A DNA stretch of 64,000 nucleotides from Gillisia sp. GTDB lineage: Bacteria > Bacteroidota > Bacteroidia > Flavobacteriales > Flavobacteriaceae. The stretch is taken from positions 1-64,000 of the forward strand of contig JAGXIL010000050.1 of NCBI GenBank assembly GCA_024635655.1, given 5' to 3'. A program made the translations under genes and the position numbers. The notes below the pieces were generated by a model that worked only from the letters and a program-made list of their open reading frames with translations, was not told the origin of the DNA and did not search any database. This document shows, in pieces, positions 1 to 8,909 of this stretch; the first letter of the stretch is position 1, and the number at the start of each line of letters is the position of its first letter.

Positions 1-78
1 GTTTTTTATTGCCTTGAGTGTGAAGAAATATAAAATCAGATTAGAGTAAAATAGCAGACGGTAAAATTTATAAAACTA

Positions 79-109
79 TTTGTGTATTCGTGGTAAAAAT
101 CTATCTGTG
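79..109 (+). promoter_or_regulatory. candidate promoter of the DUF4159-MoxR operon
   Basis: TTTG at 79-82, a 19-nt spacer, then TATCTGTG at 102-109, one mismatch from the Bacteroidota consensus TTTG-N19-TAnnTTTG. It lies about 60 nt before the first gene of the operon. Caution: the same stretch resembles a sequence often dispersed in flavobacterial intergenic DNA (the 'attcgtgg' type), so the match may be incidental. Confidence 0.35.
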
Positions 110-171
110 ACTGGAATTTAATTGGTTGAAATAGAATTCAATTATATCCCAATACTAACAATATTTCAAAA

Positions 172-789
172 ATGAACCAATTCTTCTTCACAAGACTACA
201 ATATGAATCAGGAGACTGGGATGTGGATCAACGCATGCCTTCTAATCTTCTGAACTCGCTTGTGGAATACACAACCCTGGCGGTAGACAAGGAGGAGAAT
301 ATTATTTCTTTGAGCAGTGATGAGATCTTTAAATGTCCCTTCACTTATATTTCCGGTCACAAACTAGTGCAGTTTACTGCGAAGGAAAGGGAGAATTTTG
401 AAAAGTATGTGCGTAACGGCGGCTTCGTTTTTGCCGACGATTGCAACCACGATATTGACGGACTCTTCGCCAAATCTTTTGAAAGGCAAATGGAGGAGAT
501 CTTTGGAGTGGGGGAACTGAAAAAGATCCCGAACAACCATGAGATCTACACCGTCTTCTTTAAATTTGAGAACGGACCCCCGGCCACTTCCCAGGAACTC
601 AACGGGTGGGGGGATGACCTGGTGCACGATTATTTAAAGGCCATTGTGATCAACGGAAGGATTGGAGTTTTGTATAGCAATAAAGACTACGGATGCGAAT
701 GGGATTACGATTTCAGGAACAAAAGATTTTACAAAATTGATAACACCCGTTTTGGGGTGAATATCGTGATGTACGCGCTTACATCATAA
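172..789 (+). CDS. DUF4159 domain-containing protein
   Basis: 205 residues, no signal peptide or membrane segment, so probably cytoplasmic. The whole chain matches the DUF4159 family: an N-terminal FFFTRLQY start, then a conserved segment on 'putting up' a flexible loop (GGFVFADDCN, about residues 82-91) and a C-terminal YGCEWDYD stretch. The family has a glutamine-amidotransferase-like fold but no known reaction. It is followed after 11 bp by moxR and heads a six-gene operon; in Bacteroidota and Planctomycetes DUF4159 genes often sit beside MoxR/DUF58/BatA genes. The product probably helps assemble or regulate that complex; this is inference from context. Confidence 0.85.
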   Translation: MNQFFFTRLQYESGDWDVDQRMPSNLLNSLVEYTTLAVDKEENIISLSSDEIFKCPFTYISGHKLVQFTAKERENFEKYVRNGGFVFADDCNHDIDGLFAKSFERQMEEIFGVGELKKIPNNHEIYTVFFKFENGPPATSQELNGWGDDLVHDYLKAIVINGRIGVLYSNKDYGCEWDYDFRNKRFYKIDNTRFGVNIVMYALTS

Positions 790-800
790 AATAACAAGAT

Positions 801-1814
801 ATGAATAAAGAATTAGCCGACTTAGACCTGGAGGTGAAAACGCTCACAGGAAAGCTTCAGGATCTAAAAACTGAAATTGCCAAAGTCATCATAGGCCAGG
901 AGGAAACTGTAGATCAGTTACTCATTACCTTTCTTGCGGGAGGCCATGCTCTTTTGGAAGGAGTTCCCGGGCTTGCAAAAACGTTGATGATAAGAACCCT
1001 CGCTCAGGCCATTGATCTAAAGTTCAAAAGAATTCAGTTTACTCCGGATCTTATGCCTTCAGATATTATCGGAACAGAGATCCTGGAGGAAGATCATACT
1101 ACAGGGAAAAAGTTTTTCGAATTTAACAAGGGTCCTATTTTCGCCAATATTATTCTTGCCGATGAGATCAACAGAACACCACCTAAAACCCAGGCTGCTC
1201 TTTTGGAAGCCATGCAGGAATTCGAGGTAACCTATTCCGGAAAGACATATAAACTGGATCGGCCGTACTTTATCCTGGCGACGCAAAATCCAATTGAACA
1301 ATCGGGAACATTTCCGTTACCGGAAGCCCAGCAGGATAGATTTTTATTTTACATCAAAATAGGATATCCTAACGAAGCGGAAGAGACTAACATCTTAAAA
1401 AGTACAACCGGAGCAAGGCCTCAGGCTATAAATATGGTGATCACCGGAGAAGAGATCCTGAGGTTACAGCAACTGGTGCGGGAAGTGCCAATCAGCGATG
1501 ATCTTATAGGATTTGTGAGCAAGGTGATACGGGCCACCAGGCCTGAAACTACTACAAATGATTATGTTAAGGAATGGGTGAATTGGGGTGCCGGCCCGCG
1601 TGCGGGTCAGGCTATGATCCTTACTGCGAAAGCCCGTGCCTTACAACACGGAAGGCTGGCAGTAACTTTAGAAGATCTAAAACATGTGGCATTGCCCGTG
1701 CTAAGGCACAGGGTAATTGTGAATTTCAAGGCTGAGGCGGAGGGAATTACTTCAGATGATGTGACGCGGGAACTTCTAAAAGCTACTTCAGCAGCATTAA
1801 ACGCCAGGAATTAA
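801..1814 (+). CDS. MoxR-family AAA+ ATPase
   Basis: 337 residues, usual length for MoxR (AAA_3). Walker A GVPGLAKT at residues 54-61, Walker B IILADE at 117-122 followed by the sensor-like INRTPPKTQAALLEAMQE stretch, and a C-terminal AAA lid domain. MoxR ATPases act as chaperones that mature metal- or complex-bearing partners, usually with the von Willebrand/DUF58 proteins encoded beside them. Here the DUF58 gene starts with GTG directly after the stop codon, so translation is probably coupled. The particular client is not known. Confidence 0.93.
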   Translation: MNKELADLDLEVKTLTGKLQDLKTEIAKVIIGQEETVDQLLITFLAGGHALLEGVPGLAKTLMIRTLAQAIDLKFKRIQFTPDLMPSDIIGTEILEEDHTTGKKFFEFNKGPIFANIILADEINRTPPKTQAALLEAMQEFEVTYSGKTYKLDRPYFILATQNPIEQSGTFPLPEAQQDRFLFYIKIGYPNEAEETNILKSTTGARPQAINMVITGEEILRLQQLVREVPISDDLIGFVSKVIRATRPETTTNDYVKEWVNWGAGPRAGQAMILTAKARALQHGRLAVTLEDLKHVALPVLRHRVIVNFKAEAEGITSDDVTRELLKATSAALNARN

Positions 1815-2711
1815 GTGAAGCAGGATTATCATCAGTTACTCAAACCCGAGATCATCAACAGCGTGAGTGGCCTTGCCCTCATCGCACGTGTGACGGTGGA
1901 TGGATACCTGAGCGGACTCAATCACAGCCGGCGCGTAGGACCGGGGATGGAGTTTAGTCAGTATCGGGGGTATGAGCCCGGTGATGATCTGAGATTGCTG
2001 GACTGGAAGATGCTCGCGCGTTCCGGCAGGTACTACATTAAACAGAGTGAGGTGGAAACGCATATTGCTGTAAAATTTATTCTGGATTCCAGCAGTTCGA
2101 TGCTTCACGAAGAAGATGGCCTGGCCAAGATGGATTATGTTCGGGTTCTGGTAGCGTCATTGGCTTATCTGGCGCAACAGCAGGGAGATGCAGTGGGATT
2201 GTTTTCCCTTAACAATAAACAGCTCCGCAGCCTGTATCCGCGGGTGCAGAAACAGCATTACAACCGCCTGCTGCTCGAGTTGATCAACATCAGCAATGAA
2301 GGCAAATGGCCGGCAGATCCCAAAGCTACCGAAAAATTATACGATCGCAGGCACAAAGAACTCATATTCTTTATTACTGACATGTATGAAAACACATCAG
2401 AATTAACCGATCTTATAAAGCGCCTGAAAACTACCCGAAATGAAGTGGTGGTGCTGCATGTGATGGGAAAGAACGAATTGGAATTTGATTATAAGGGCAC
2501 GGTCACTTTTGAAGACCTTGAAACCGGAGCCAGGATCAAGATCAACGCAAATGAAGCCAGGGAGAAATACCTAGATGCGATGCAGGCAATGATCAAAACC
2601 ACTAAAAACACCCTGCTGGCCAACGGCATTAGTTATGAGCTTTTCCGGTTGGACCAGCACGTTGGGGAGGCCCTTCAGGTATTTTTGAAAAAACGAAGCA
2701 GTTTATTGTAA
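1815..2711 (+). CDS. DUF58 domain-containing protein
   Basis: 298 residues beginning with GTG immediately after the moxR stop (zero gap). The DUF58 signature is visible near residues 50-75 (SQYRGYEPGDDLRLLDWKMLARS) and a von Willebrand-like fold follows, with the MIDAS-like FILDSSSSM at about residues 88-96. No membrane helix. The partner of MoxR in the classical MoxR-DUF58-BatA module; such modules are linked to envelope stress tolerance (Bat operon in Bacteroides) but the biochemistry is unknown. The next gene also follows with no gap. Confidence 0.9.
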   Translation: MKQDYHQLLKPEIINSVSGLALIARVTVDGYLSGLNHSRRVGPGMEFSQYRGYEPGDDLRLLDWKMLARSGRYYIKQSEVETHIAVKFILDSSSSMLHEEDGLAKMDYVRVLVASLAYLAQQQGDAVGLFSLNNKQLRSLYPRVQKQHYNRLLLELINISNEGKWPADPKATEKLYDRRHKELIFFITDMYENTSELTDLIKRLKTTRNEVVVLHVMGKNELEFDYKGTVTFEDLETGARIKINANEAREKYLDAMQAMIKTTKNTLLANGISYELFRLDQHVGEALQVFLKKRSSLL

Positions 2712-4031
2712 ATGATCTTTCTAAACCCTACATATCTATGGGCTCTCCTGGGAATCGCCGTTCCCATAGCCATACACCTGTGGAGCAAAAAGGAGGGGAG
2801 AACCATCAGGATAGGAAGCATCCAGCTGTTGCAGGAATCAGATCCTAAAAAAACAAGCAACATAAGAATAAACGAGATCTGGTTGCTGCTCCTGCGCATC
2901 CTTTCTATTATAGTTTTGGTTTTAATACTTGCCGAACCTCAGTTGAAAAAGCAGGGCGAGATTGTCCCCATTACCTATATCATAGAACCTTCGTTGCTCT
3001 CCTACGACGAGCTCAAATCCATCACAGATACTTTAGCTGAAAATGGTGCCGTCATGAAATTACTGCAACCGGGATTTCCTGAATATGAAAAGGATGTCAC
3101 CGGATCTAATTCTACCGAAATTCCAAATTACTGGCAGCTGGCTAATGAAATGCAGGACCTGGAAACAGATAGCATTGTGGTTTTTACCAATGCTTTTCAA
3201 TCCGGGATCAAAGGGAGGCGGCCTCAGATCAGTAAGAATATCAATTGGGTAATACTTGATCCCGGGACTTCATCGGAAGGTTTTGTATACGCCACTCAAC
3301 TCGGAAGTAATATCGAACTGCTTTCGGTTAATGGCGATGCCGAAAATCTGAAATTTGAGAAGCAGATCCTTCCATTGTCTTCAGAAGGCTTTGCGCTGAA
3401 TGAGCAGAAAGATAGCATTATGATTACCCGCTCCGGAAATGAATATATTCTTCCCATGAAAAATGCCGATTCCTTATCAGTTTTGATCTATTATGAAGAG
3501 GATTTTTCAGCTGAAATGAAATATATCAGTTCGTCTTTTTCAGCATTATCAAAATATCTGGAACGACCAATTGAAGTAACTACCACTCAGGATAAAGAGA
3601 GTATTAATTCTGAACAGTATTCCGCAATTGTATGGCTAAGTGAGTCCTCTTCTGATGAGAAAATTTTAAATAAAAATAAAGATTTGCCATGGCTCGCTTA
3701 TAATCCCGATAGTTTAGCGAATTCTATAATAACGGAAGGATCTCAAGAAAATGAATTCCAGCTTAATCAAAGGTTAAATGCTGAAAATGTAATTGAGCAG
3801 CACCTGCCTGAAAAATTATTTGCTATGCTGGATCTTCATCCTGGGTTGCAGGAAAATGTGCAACAATATGACCGGCGGGTGATGGATAGGAACGAATTTT
3901 TGCCGGTGCAAACTGCGGGAGTTTCAGGAAAAGGATTTTCAGAAACTACAGATGTTTCAGAATATTTATGGATACTCCTTCTGGCATTGTTGCTGGCGGA
4001 AAGAGGGTTTGCATATTACAGAAAACAATGA
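2712..4031 (+). CDS. BatA domain-containing membrane protein
   Basis: 439 residues. N-terminal BatA domain with two membrane segments (about residues 5-20 and 55-78) separated by a basic loop that contains WSKKEGRTIRIGSIQLL, and a C-terminal membrane helix (about 415-435). The central part is presumably periplasmic and shows no von Willebrand MIDAS motif. Starts directly at the DUF58 stop codon and overlaps the next gene by 4 bp (ATGA). By analogy with Bat proteins it would anchor the MoxR/DUF58 pair to the inner membrane. Confidence 0.85.
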   Translation: MIFLNPTYLWALLGIAVPIAIHLWSKKEGRTIRIGSIQLLQESDPKKTSNIRINEIWLLLLRILSIIVLVLILAEPQLKKQGEIVPITYIIEPSLLSYDELKSITDTLAENGAVMKLLQPGFPEYEKDVTGSNSTEIPNYWQLANEMQDLETDSIVVFTNAFQSGIKGRRPQISKNINWVILDPGTSSEGFVYATQLGSNIELLSVNGDAENLKFEKQILPLSSEGFALNEQKDSIMITRSGNEYILPMKNADSLSVLIYYEEDFSAEMKYISSSFSALSKYLERPIEVTTTQDKESINSEQYSAIVWLSESSSDEKILNKNKDLPWLAYNPDSLANSIITEGSQENEFQLNQRLNAENVIEQHLPEKLFAMLDLHPGLQENVQQYDRRVMDRNEFLPVQTAGVSGKGFSETTDVSEYLWILLLALLLAERGFAYYRKQ

Positions 4032-6268
4032 TGAAAACAGGAAGGGAGAAATTAGTTGGATTTCAGAAGCGGTGGCAGTTGATGCTGTACGCAGAGATCT
4101 TTCTGTATGCCATTGGTGCAGCTGTGCTGATCGCTTTCCTTTTTCAGAATATCATCCTTAGCATTGCAATTTTTATGTTGGTGGCGGCTGTTTTTACGCT
4201 CACCCTCAGGCCCTGGGAGGTTACCCTGGAGCGGGTTATAACTTTTGTCGACCGAGAAGTGGATGCCCTGGAATACAGCAGCGGACTTCTTCTCCTTCCC
4301 CAGGCCCAACTCTCCGGTCTTGCACAATTACAGCAGCAAAGAGTCGCCGGGCAGCTGGAGGAGCAAATAAAGACTGTACAACCTGAAACCAATCTTTTAA
4401 GGGTGGCTATCATTTCAGGAAGTTTAATTTTATTAGGGTTCCTTCTTTATCAGTTTGGAGTAACAGATCAGTTTAAGTCTTCCCAACCCAGCGTGGAGCA
4501 GGAAGAGATCATAGTTTTTAAACCTGCAGATTCCACTGCCGCCAAAATTCCGCAACCCAAGTTGGTGAGTCAGAAAGTTACAATCACTTATCCAGCTTAT
4601 ACCGGAATTGCAGCTTTTACTACTAATAAAATGGATATAGAGGCAGTGGAAGGTTCCCGCATTACCTGGCAAATCCGGTTTGATGCTGAGGTTGACAGCG
4701 CACAAATGGAAAGTATGGGCACTCGTTACCCAATGGAATTAAACGAAAAAGCTTATTCCCGAACCTCAGTCCTCAACAATTCCGGATTCTATAACTTCCG
4801 ATTTAAGGATACTGCGGGCGGTTCTTATGTTTCCGATCTTTATTCTATTGAGGTTACCAAAGATCGCGATCCGGTAATAGAGGTACCCGATCTAAAGCAA
4901 TTCAATTCTTTCAATTTTGACGAGGATAAAAACATCAGTTTTCATTCAATTATTACCGATGATTTTGGGATCGCAGATGCTTATATAATCGCAACTGTGA
5001 GTAAGGGAACAGGGGAGTCTGTAAAATTCCGGGAGGAGAAATTAGATTTTGAGTCGGGAGTGCAAAGGGGGAGTAAAAAGCTGGAACTTTCAAAGGGGAT
5101 CAACCTGGACAATATGAAAATGGAACCCGGAGATGAACTGTACTTTTATATCGAGGCCAGGGATTTGAAAGAGCCACAGGCCAATGTTGCCAGAAGCGAA
5201 ACGTATTTTGCAGTGATCAAGGATACGCTGGATTATGGCGAAGGAGTAGAAGGGACGATGGGCGTAGATCTAATGCCGGCGTATTTCAGGAGCCAGCGGC
5301 AGTTGATCATCGACACGGAAGAATTGATATCCCAGCGAAATAAAGTTCCTAAAGATGTATTTAATACCACAAGCAATAATCTGGGGTTTGATCAGAAAGC
5401 CCTCCGAATTAAATACGGGGAATTTATGGGGGATGAATCTGAAGGCAGCATGGATGTTTCTGACCGGGAAATGCCGGGAGCAGATGAGGATGAGAAAGGG
5501 GAAGAGCAGGATCCTTTAGCAGAATTCACCCACGATCACGATGGAGACAATGAGCACAACCTGGTAGTACAGGATGATCACGATCACGAAGAGGAAGAGG
5601 AGGGAAGCGAAGCAAAAGATCCGCTAGCCGAATTTTTGCACGATCACGGAGATCCGGAATCTTCCACCTTGTTCACAGACAATTTGAAGAGCAAACTCCG
5701 GCAGGCGCTTAGCATCATGTGGGATGCCGAGCTACATTTAAGATTGTACGAACCTGAAAAATCTTTGCCTTACCAGTATCAGGCGTTGGCATTGATCCAG
5801 GAAATAAAGAACAGTGCGCGAATATACGTTCACCGGATTGGTTACGATCCTGCGCCAATAAAGGAAGAGGTTCGGCTTACCGGAAACATAGACGAGGTGT
5901 TCAATGTTCAGAAAACGGAAGATCTCGAAGAAGAGTCAAAGTATGCTTTTATGAGAAGATCTGTTTTAAGACTGGAGGAATTGATCTCAGGAGAATCTAA
6001 AATCACTGCTGAAGACCGGAAAATCTTTGAACAGGCGGGAAATGAACTTGCCGAACAAGCTATCGAAGAACCGGGGAAACACCTGAGCACTTTGCAGCAA
6101 ATCAAGTGGGTTTCAGAAGAGAGACAGCCGGAAAGAGAGACTCTTATAGAAGTACAAAAGGGACTGCTGAAAGCCTTGCCAAAACCAGATGCGAGCCCCG
6201 GGAAAGGGGAGAATTATACAGGAGAGATCAATAAATTATTTCTAAAGGAACTGGAGCTGAATGATTGA
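4028..6268 (+). CDS. DUF4175-like large membrane protein with acidic, His-rich linker
   Basis: 746 residues from the ATG at 4028, which overlaps the BatA stop as ATGA; a longer upstream reading exists but would run deep into batA, so I chose 4028. Two membrane helices near residues 20-60, a third near residue 130-150, then a long periplasmic-looking part. A low-complexity acidic/His stretch (about residues 480-560) carries two copies of DPLAEF followed by HDH, and many DHDH/EEEE runs; this may bind divalent metal. The C-terminal third is helical. Similar architecture to DUF4175 proteins found in MoxR/Bat operons of Bacteroidota. Function unknown. Confidence 0.8.
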   Translation: MMKTGREKLVGFQKRWQLMLYAEIFLYAIGAAVLIAFLFQNIILSIAIFMLVAAVFTLTLRPWEVTLERVITFVDREVDALEYSSGLLLLPQAQLSGLAQLQQQRVAGQLEEQIKTVQPETNLLRVAIISGSLILLGFLLYQFGVTDQFKSSQPSVEQEEIIVFKPADSTAAKIPQPKLVSQKVTITYPAYTGIAAFTTNKMDIEAVEGSRITWQIRFDAEVDSAQMESMGTRYPMELNEKAYSRTSVLNNSGFYNFRFKDTAGGSYVSDLYSIEVTKDRDPVIEVPDLKQFNSFNFDEDKNISFHSIITDDFGIADAYIIATVSKGTGESVKFREEKLDFESGVQRGSKKLELSKGINLDNMKMEPGDELYFYIEARDLKEPQANVARSETYFAVIKDTLDYGEGVEGTMGVDLMPAYFRSQRQLIIDTEELISQRNKVPKDVFNTTSNNLGFDQKALRIKYGEFMGDESEGSMDVSDREMPGADEDEKGEEQDPLAEFTHDHDGDNEHNLVVQDDHDHEEEEEGSEAKDPLAEFLHDHGDPESSTLFTDNLKSKLRQALSIMWDAELHLRLYEPEKSLPYQYQALALIQEIKNSARIYVHRIGYDPAPIKEEVRLTGNIDEVFNVQKTEDLEEESKYAFMRRSVLRLEELISGESKITAEDRKIFEQAGNELAEQAIEEPGKHLSTLQQIKWVSEERQPERETLIEVQKGLLKALPKPDASPGKGENYTGEINKLFLKELELND

Positions 6269-7997
6269 AAATCTCACCTTTTTAAATCTTCAGTGGGTCT
6301 TGCCTGTAGTCATTGCAGCTTTTATTTTACTTGCTGTTTTTATCTGGAAAGAATGGGCGCAATCGGGGAAGCATCGCTTTATTCTGAAATCGCTGCTGGC
6401 ATTTTTGGCAATATTTGCCCTGGTGTTGATCGCTTTAAAACCTGCTTTGCCCACAGAGGAAACCACCGGAAAAATAGTGTTGCTCACAGAAGGTTATCCA
6501 TCAAAAAAGCTGGACAGTCTGAAGAAGGAAAACCGAAGACTGAAGGAGGTGGAATACCAACCCGGCGAACCATTGTCAAAAGAATTAATTTCTGCGGAAA
6601 CGGTTTTTGTGCTGGGCAACGGAATAAAAGAATTTGATCTCTGGCAACTCGAAAATGTACCTGCAGTTTTCTTAAATAGTAATGCCGCGGAAGGTTTGGT
6701 GAAACTGAACTACGAACAGGAAAATCAGGTAGGTGAGAATCTGCTGCTGAAAGGAACCTACATAAATCCAAATTCCGGAAACCAACTTTTCTTACAGGGG
6801 CCGGGAGGCACAGCATTGGATTCTATTATTTTAAATGGTGAAGAAGAGCAGCAATTTCAATTGTCGGCCGAATTAAAAGTAGCCGGAAATTACGTGTATT
6901 CCATAGTGGAAAAGGATTCCCTGGGCGAGATCCTGACTTCAGATCCTGTTCCGGTAAAAGTTGCTGAAAAGAAAGATTTGAAGATATTGATCGTAAACAG
7001 CTTTCCCACCTTTGAAACTAAATACCTAAAAAATTTCCTTTCCGAAGCCGGTCACGAACTGGTAATTCGCAGCCAGATCACCCGTGACCGATTCAAATCT
7101 GAATACTTCAATACAGACCGGATTGCCATCAACAGTCTCTCTGAAACTACTCTGGAAGCTTTTGACCTGCTCATCATTGATGCCGCCACCCTTAGAACCC
7201 TCCCCAAAGGCCAGATTTCCGCCATCGAAAAATCGATCCGCACCAACGGACTTGGATTCTTCATTCAAGCCGATAATGCTTTTTTCAATTCCACCGGAAA
7301 ATTATATCCTTTAAAATTTGAGAGGGTCAACAACGCAGAGATCACTGCACCACAATGGCCCGGAATAAAGCTAACAAGATTTCCTTACCAGATAAATGAT
7401 GATTTTGGTTTGCAAACTATTCACGACACCGGAAACTCAGTTGCTTCTGCATATAAACTTATAGGTCAGGGCAGGATAGGTACAACTGTATTTTCTGATT
7501 CCTGGCAATTGGTTCTGGAAGGGAAAAACGATGTGTACCGGGAACTATGGTCACAGGTAGTGGAACAAATCAGCAAAAAACAAAACCCCGGGGCCGAATG
7601 GCAGCAGGAATTAATGATCGCTTATCAGGATGAACCATTTGATTTTCAGTTAAGAATTGATGAAGATTCACCCGATCTAAAAACAAATACCGGAAATATT
7701 CCGGTGATACAACATCCCGCTTTTCCGGAAGTTTGGACCGGCACTATCTGGCCCCGTGAAACCGGCTGGAACAGCATTGAACAGGACACCCCTGCCACCT
7801 TTGACTTTTACGTCGCAGAAGAAAATGACTGGAGCTCCCTTACCGCCTTTAGTACCCAACAAGCCAATGAGTTTTTCTTCGCCTGCCCGGTAACAGCAGG
7901 TCAGGGACATAAGCCATTAGAACCTCTGAATCCTTTGTATTTCTTTGTTGTATTTCTTTTATGTATTGGCGGATTGTGGCTTGAACCAAAATTGTAA
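6261..7997 (+). CDS. Bat-operon membrane protein with amidotransferase-like domain
   Basis: 578 residues, overlapping the preceding gene by 8 bp and closing the operon. Two N-terminal membrane helices (about residues 10-28 and 41-60) and one at the very C-terminus (about 556-573) flank a large soluble domain. Its middle (LKILIVNSFPTFETKYLKNF onward, near residue 238) looks like the class I glutamine amidotransferase-like fold of membrane proteins that accompany BatA, with no catalytic Cys visible in a nucleophile elbow. Probably a structural part of the MoxR complex; no enzyme activity can be claimed. Confidence 0.78.
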   Translation: MIENLTFLNLQWVLPVVIAAFILLAVFIWKEWAQSGKHRFILKSLLAFLAIFALVLIALKPALPTEETTGKIVLLTEGYPSKKLDSLKKENRRLKEVEYQPGEPLSKELISAETVFVLGNGIKEFDLWQLENVPAVFLNSNAAEGLVKLNYEQENQVGENLLLKGTYINPNSGNQLFLQGPGGTALDSIILNGEEEQQFQLSAELKVAGNYVYSIVEKDSLGEILTSDPVPVKVAEKKDLKILIVNSFPTFETKYLKNFLSEAGHELVIRSQITRDRFKSEYFNTDRIAINSLSETTLEAFDLLIIDAATLRTLPKGQISAIEKSIRTNGLGFFIQADNAFFNSTGKLYPLKFERVNNAEITAPQWPGIKLTRFPYQINDDFGLQTIHDTGNSVASAYKLIGQGRIGTTVFSDSWQLVLEGKNDVYRELWSQVVEQISKKQNPGAEWQQELMIAYQDEPFDFQLRIDEDSPDLKTNTGNIPVIQHPAFPEVWTGTIWPRETGWNSIEQDTPATFDFYVAEENDWSSLTAFSTQQANEFFFACPVTAGQGHKPLEPLNPLYFFVVFLLCIGGLWLEPKL

Positions 7998-8000
7998 ATT

Positions 8001-8330
8001 CCAATAGATCAAATTCCAATTCCAAAAATTTAAAATTGGAATTCGAGCCAGTATGGGTGAAAATTCATAAGTGGTAGTTGGTTTTTGAAATTTGTGAATA
8101 ATCAACTCTGTAAAACGGTCAACCCTATTTAGGACTCCACACTCCACACTCCACAAACCTTAAACCTTAAACCTTGAACTTTGTTATTGTTATTTATAGT
8201 TTGGAATTTGGTGCTTATTTTTTAATTGGTGCTTGTTTTTCTTTGGTGCTTGTAATTTTTACTGTTGCTTGGAAATTGGATATTAATGCTGGAATTTTTC
8301 AGGAAACTCCAGATTTAACCTAAAACCTTC
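8001..8330. repeat. AT-rich, repeat-laden intergenic stretch
   Basis: No gene is seen in 7998-8393. It contains AATTCCAA at 8018-8025 facing TTGGAATT at 8036-8043 (an inverted repeat), three tandem copies of ACTCCAC at 8134-8154, TTAAACC repeats at about 8157-8175, and three copies of a TTGGTGCTTG-like unit between about 8205 and 8255. This is the sort of simple, dispersed sequence seen between flavobacterial genes. Confidence 0.5.
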
Positions 8331-8338
8331 CATAATAA

Positions 8339-8369
8339 TTTTCAGATATAATAATTAATACTAGCTTTA
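8339..8369 (+). promoter_or_regulatory. candidate promoter of the BLUF gene
   Basis: TTTT at 8339-8342, a 19-nt spacer, and TAGCTTTA at 8362-8369, 7 of 8 with TAnnTTTG. The start codon follows 24 nt later. Position and spacing fit; sequence match is imperfect at both boxes. Confidence 0.35.
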
Positions 8370-8393
8370 TGAACCAACCAACCCCAAAATAAA

Positions 8394-8819
8394 ATGCGTT
8401 ACATAATAAGCTATGTAAGTACCCAAATAAGAGAACTCGACCCCAGCGAGGTGGTTCATATCCTGCACGAAACCGAAACCCGCAATGATAAGTTCGGAGT
8501 GAATGGCCTGCTGGTTTATTCGGAAGGGAATTTCTTTGAGGTCATTGAAGGGGAAATGGAAAAGATCAAAGATCTGTACAGGCACATTTTAAAAGACGAA
8601 AGGCATAAGGATGTGATCCTTCTTTTTCAGAAGGAAATACACAAACCTCTTTTTGATGAAAAGGATTCCCATTTTATCTCGGAAAACACTTTGTACCGAA
8701 AGATGGAGATAGAACATTTTAATGAATGTATCCAAGACCTCGATCAACAAACCCGTGGCATGGTGAATCAAATGCTCAGGGTGATGGGGATGCAGGCTTC
8801 TGCAGGGGATGTGGATTAG
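8394..8819 (+). CDS. BLUF domain protein with Gln-to-Glu substitution
   Basis: 141 residues; residues 1-95 form a BLUF (blue light using FAD) domain and the rest is a short helical cap without an output domain. Landmarks: Tyr7 in the first strand (equivalent to Tyr8 of Tll0078, Tyr21 of AppA), Asn31 in the flavin-binding helix, then GLLVYSEGNFFEVIEG. In characterised BLUF proteins the position after the two aromatics is Gln (Q50/Q63), which rearranges its hydrogen bonds on illumination; here the codon is GAG, Glu49. FAD binding is likely, a normal photocycle doubtful. Single gene, oriented away from the operon before it. Short stand-alone BLUF proteins usually act through protein contacts. 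Confidence 0.9.
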   Translation: MRYIISYVSTQIRELDPSEVVHILHETETRNDKFGVNGLLVYSEGNFFEVIEGEMEKIKDLYRHILKDERHKDVILLFQKEIHKPLFDEKDSHFISENTLYRKMEIEHFNECIQDLDQQTRGMVNQMLRVMGMQASAGDVD

Positions 8820-8909
8820 AAGGTAAGGAACTAAAGTTCAAATTATCGAAATATAGCAAAGGAAGCCGGCTAATAATTTTTCCCTTTAATGGGTGGGATT
8901 ATATTTTCG

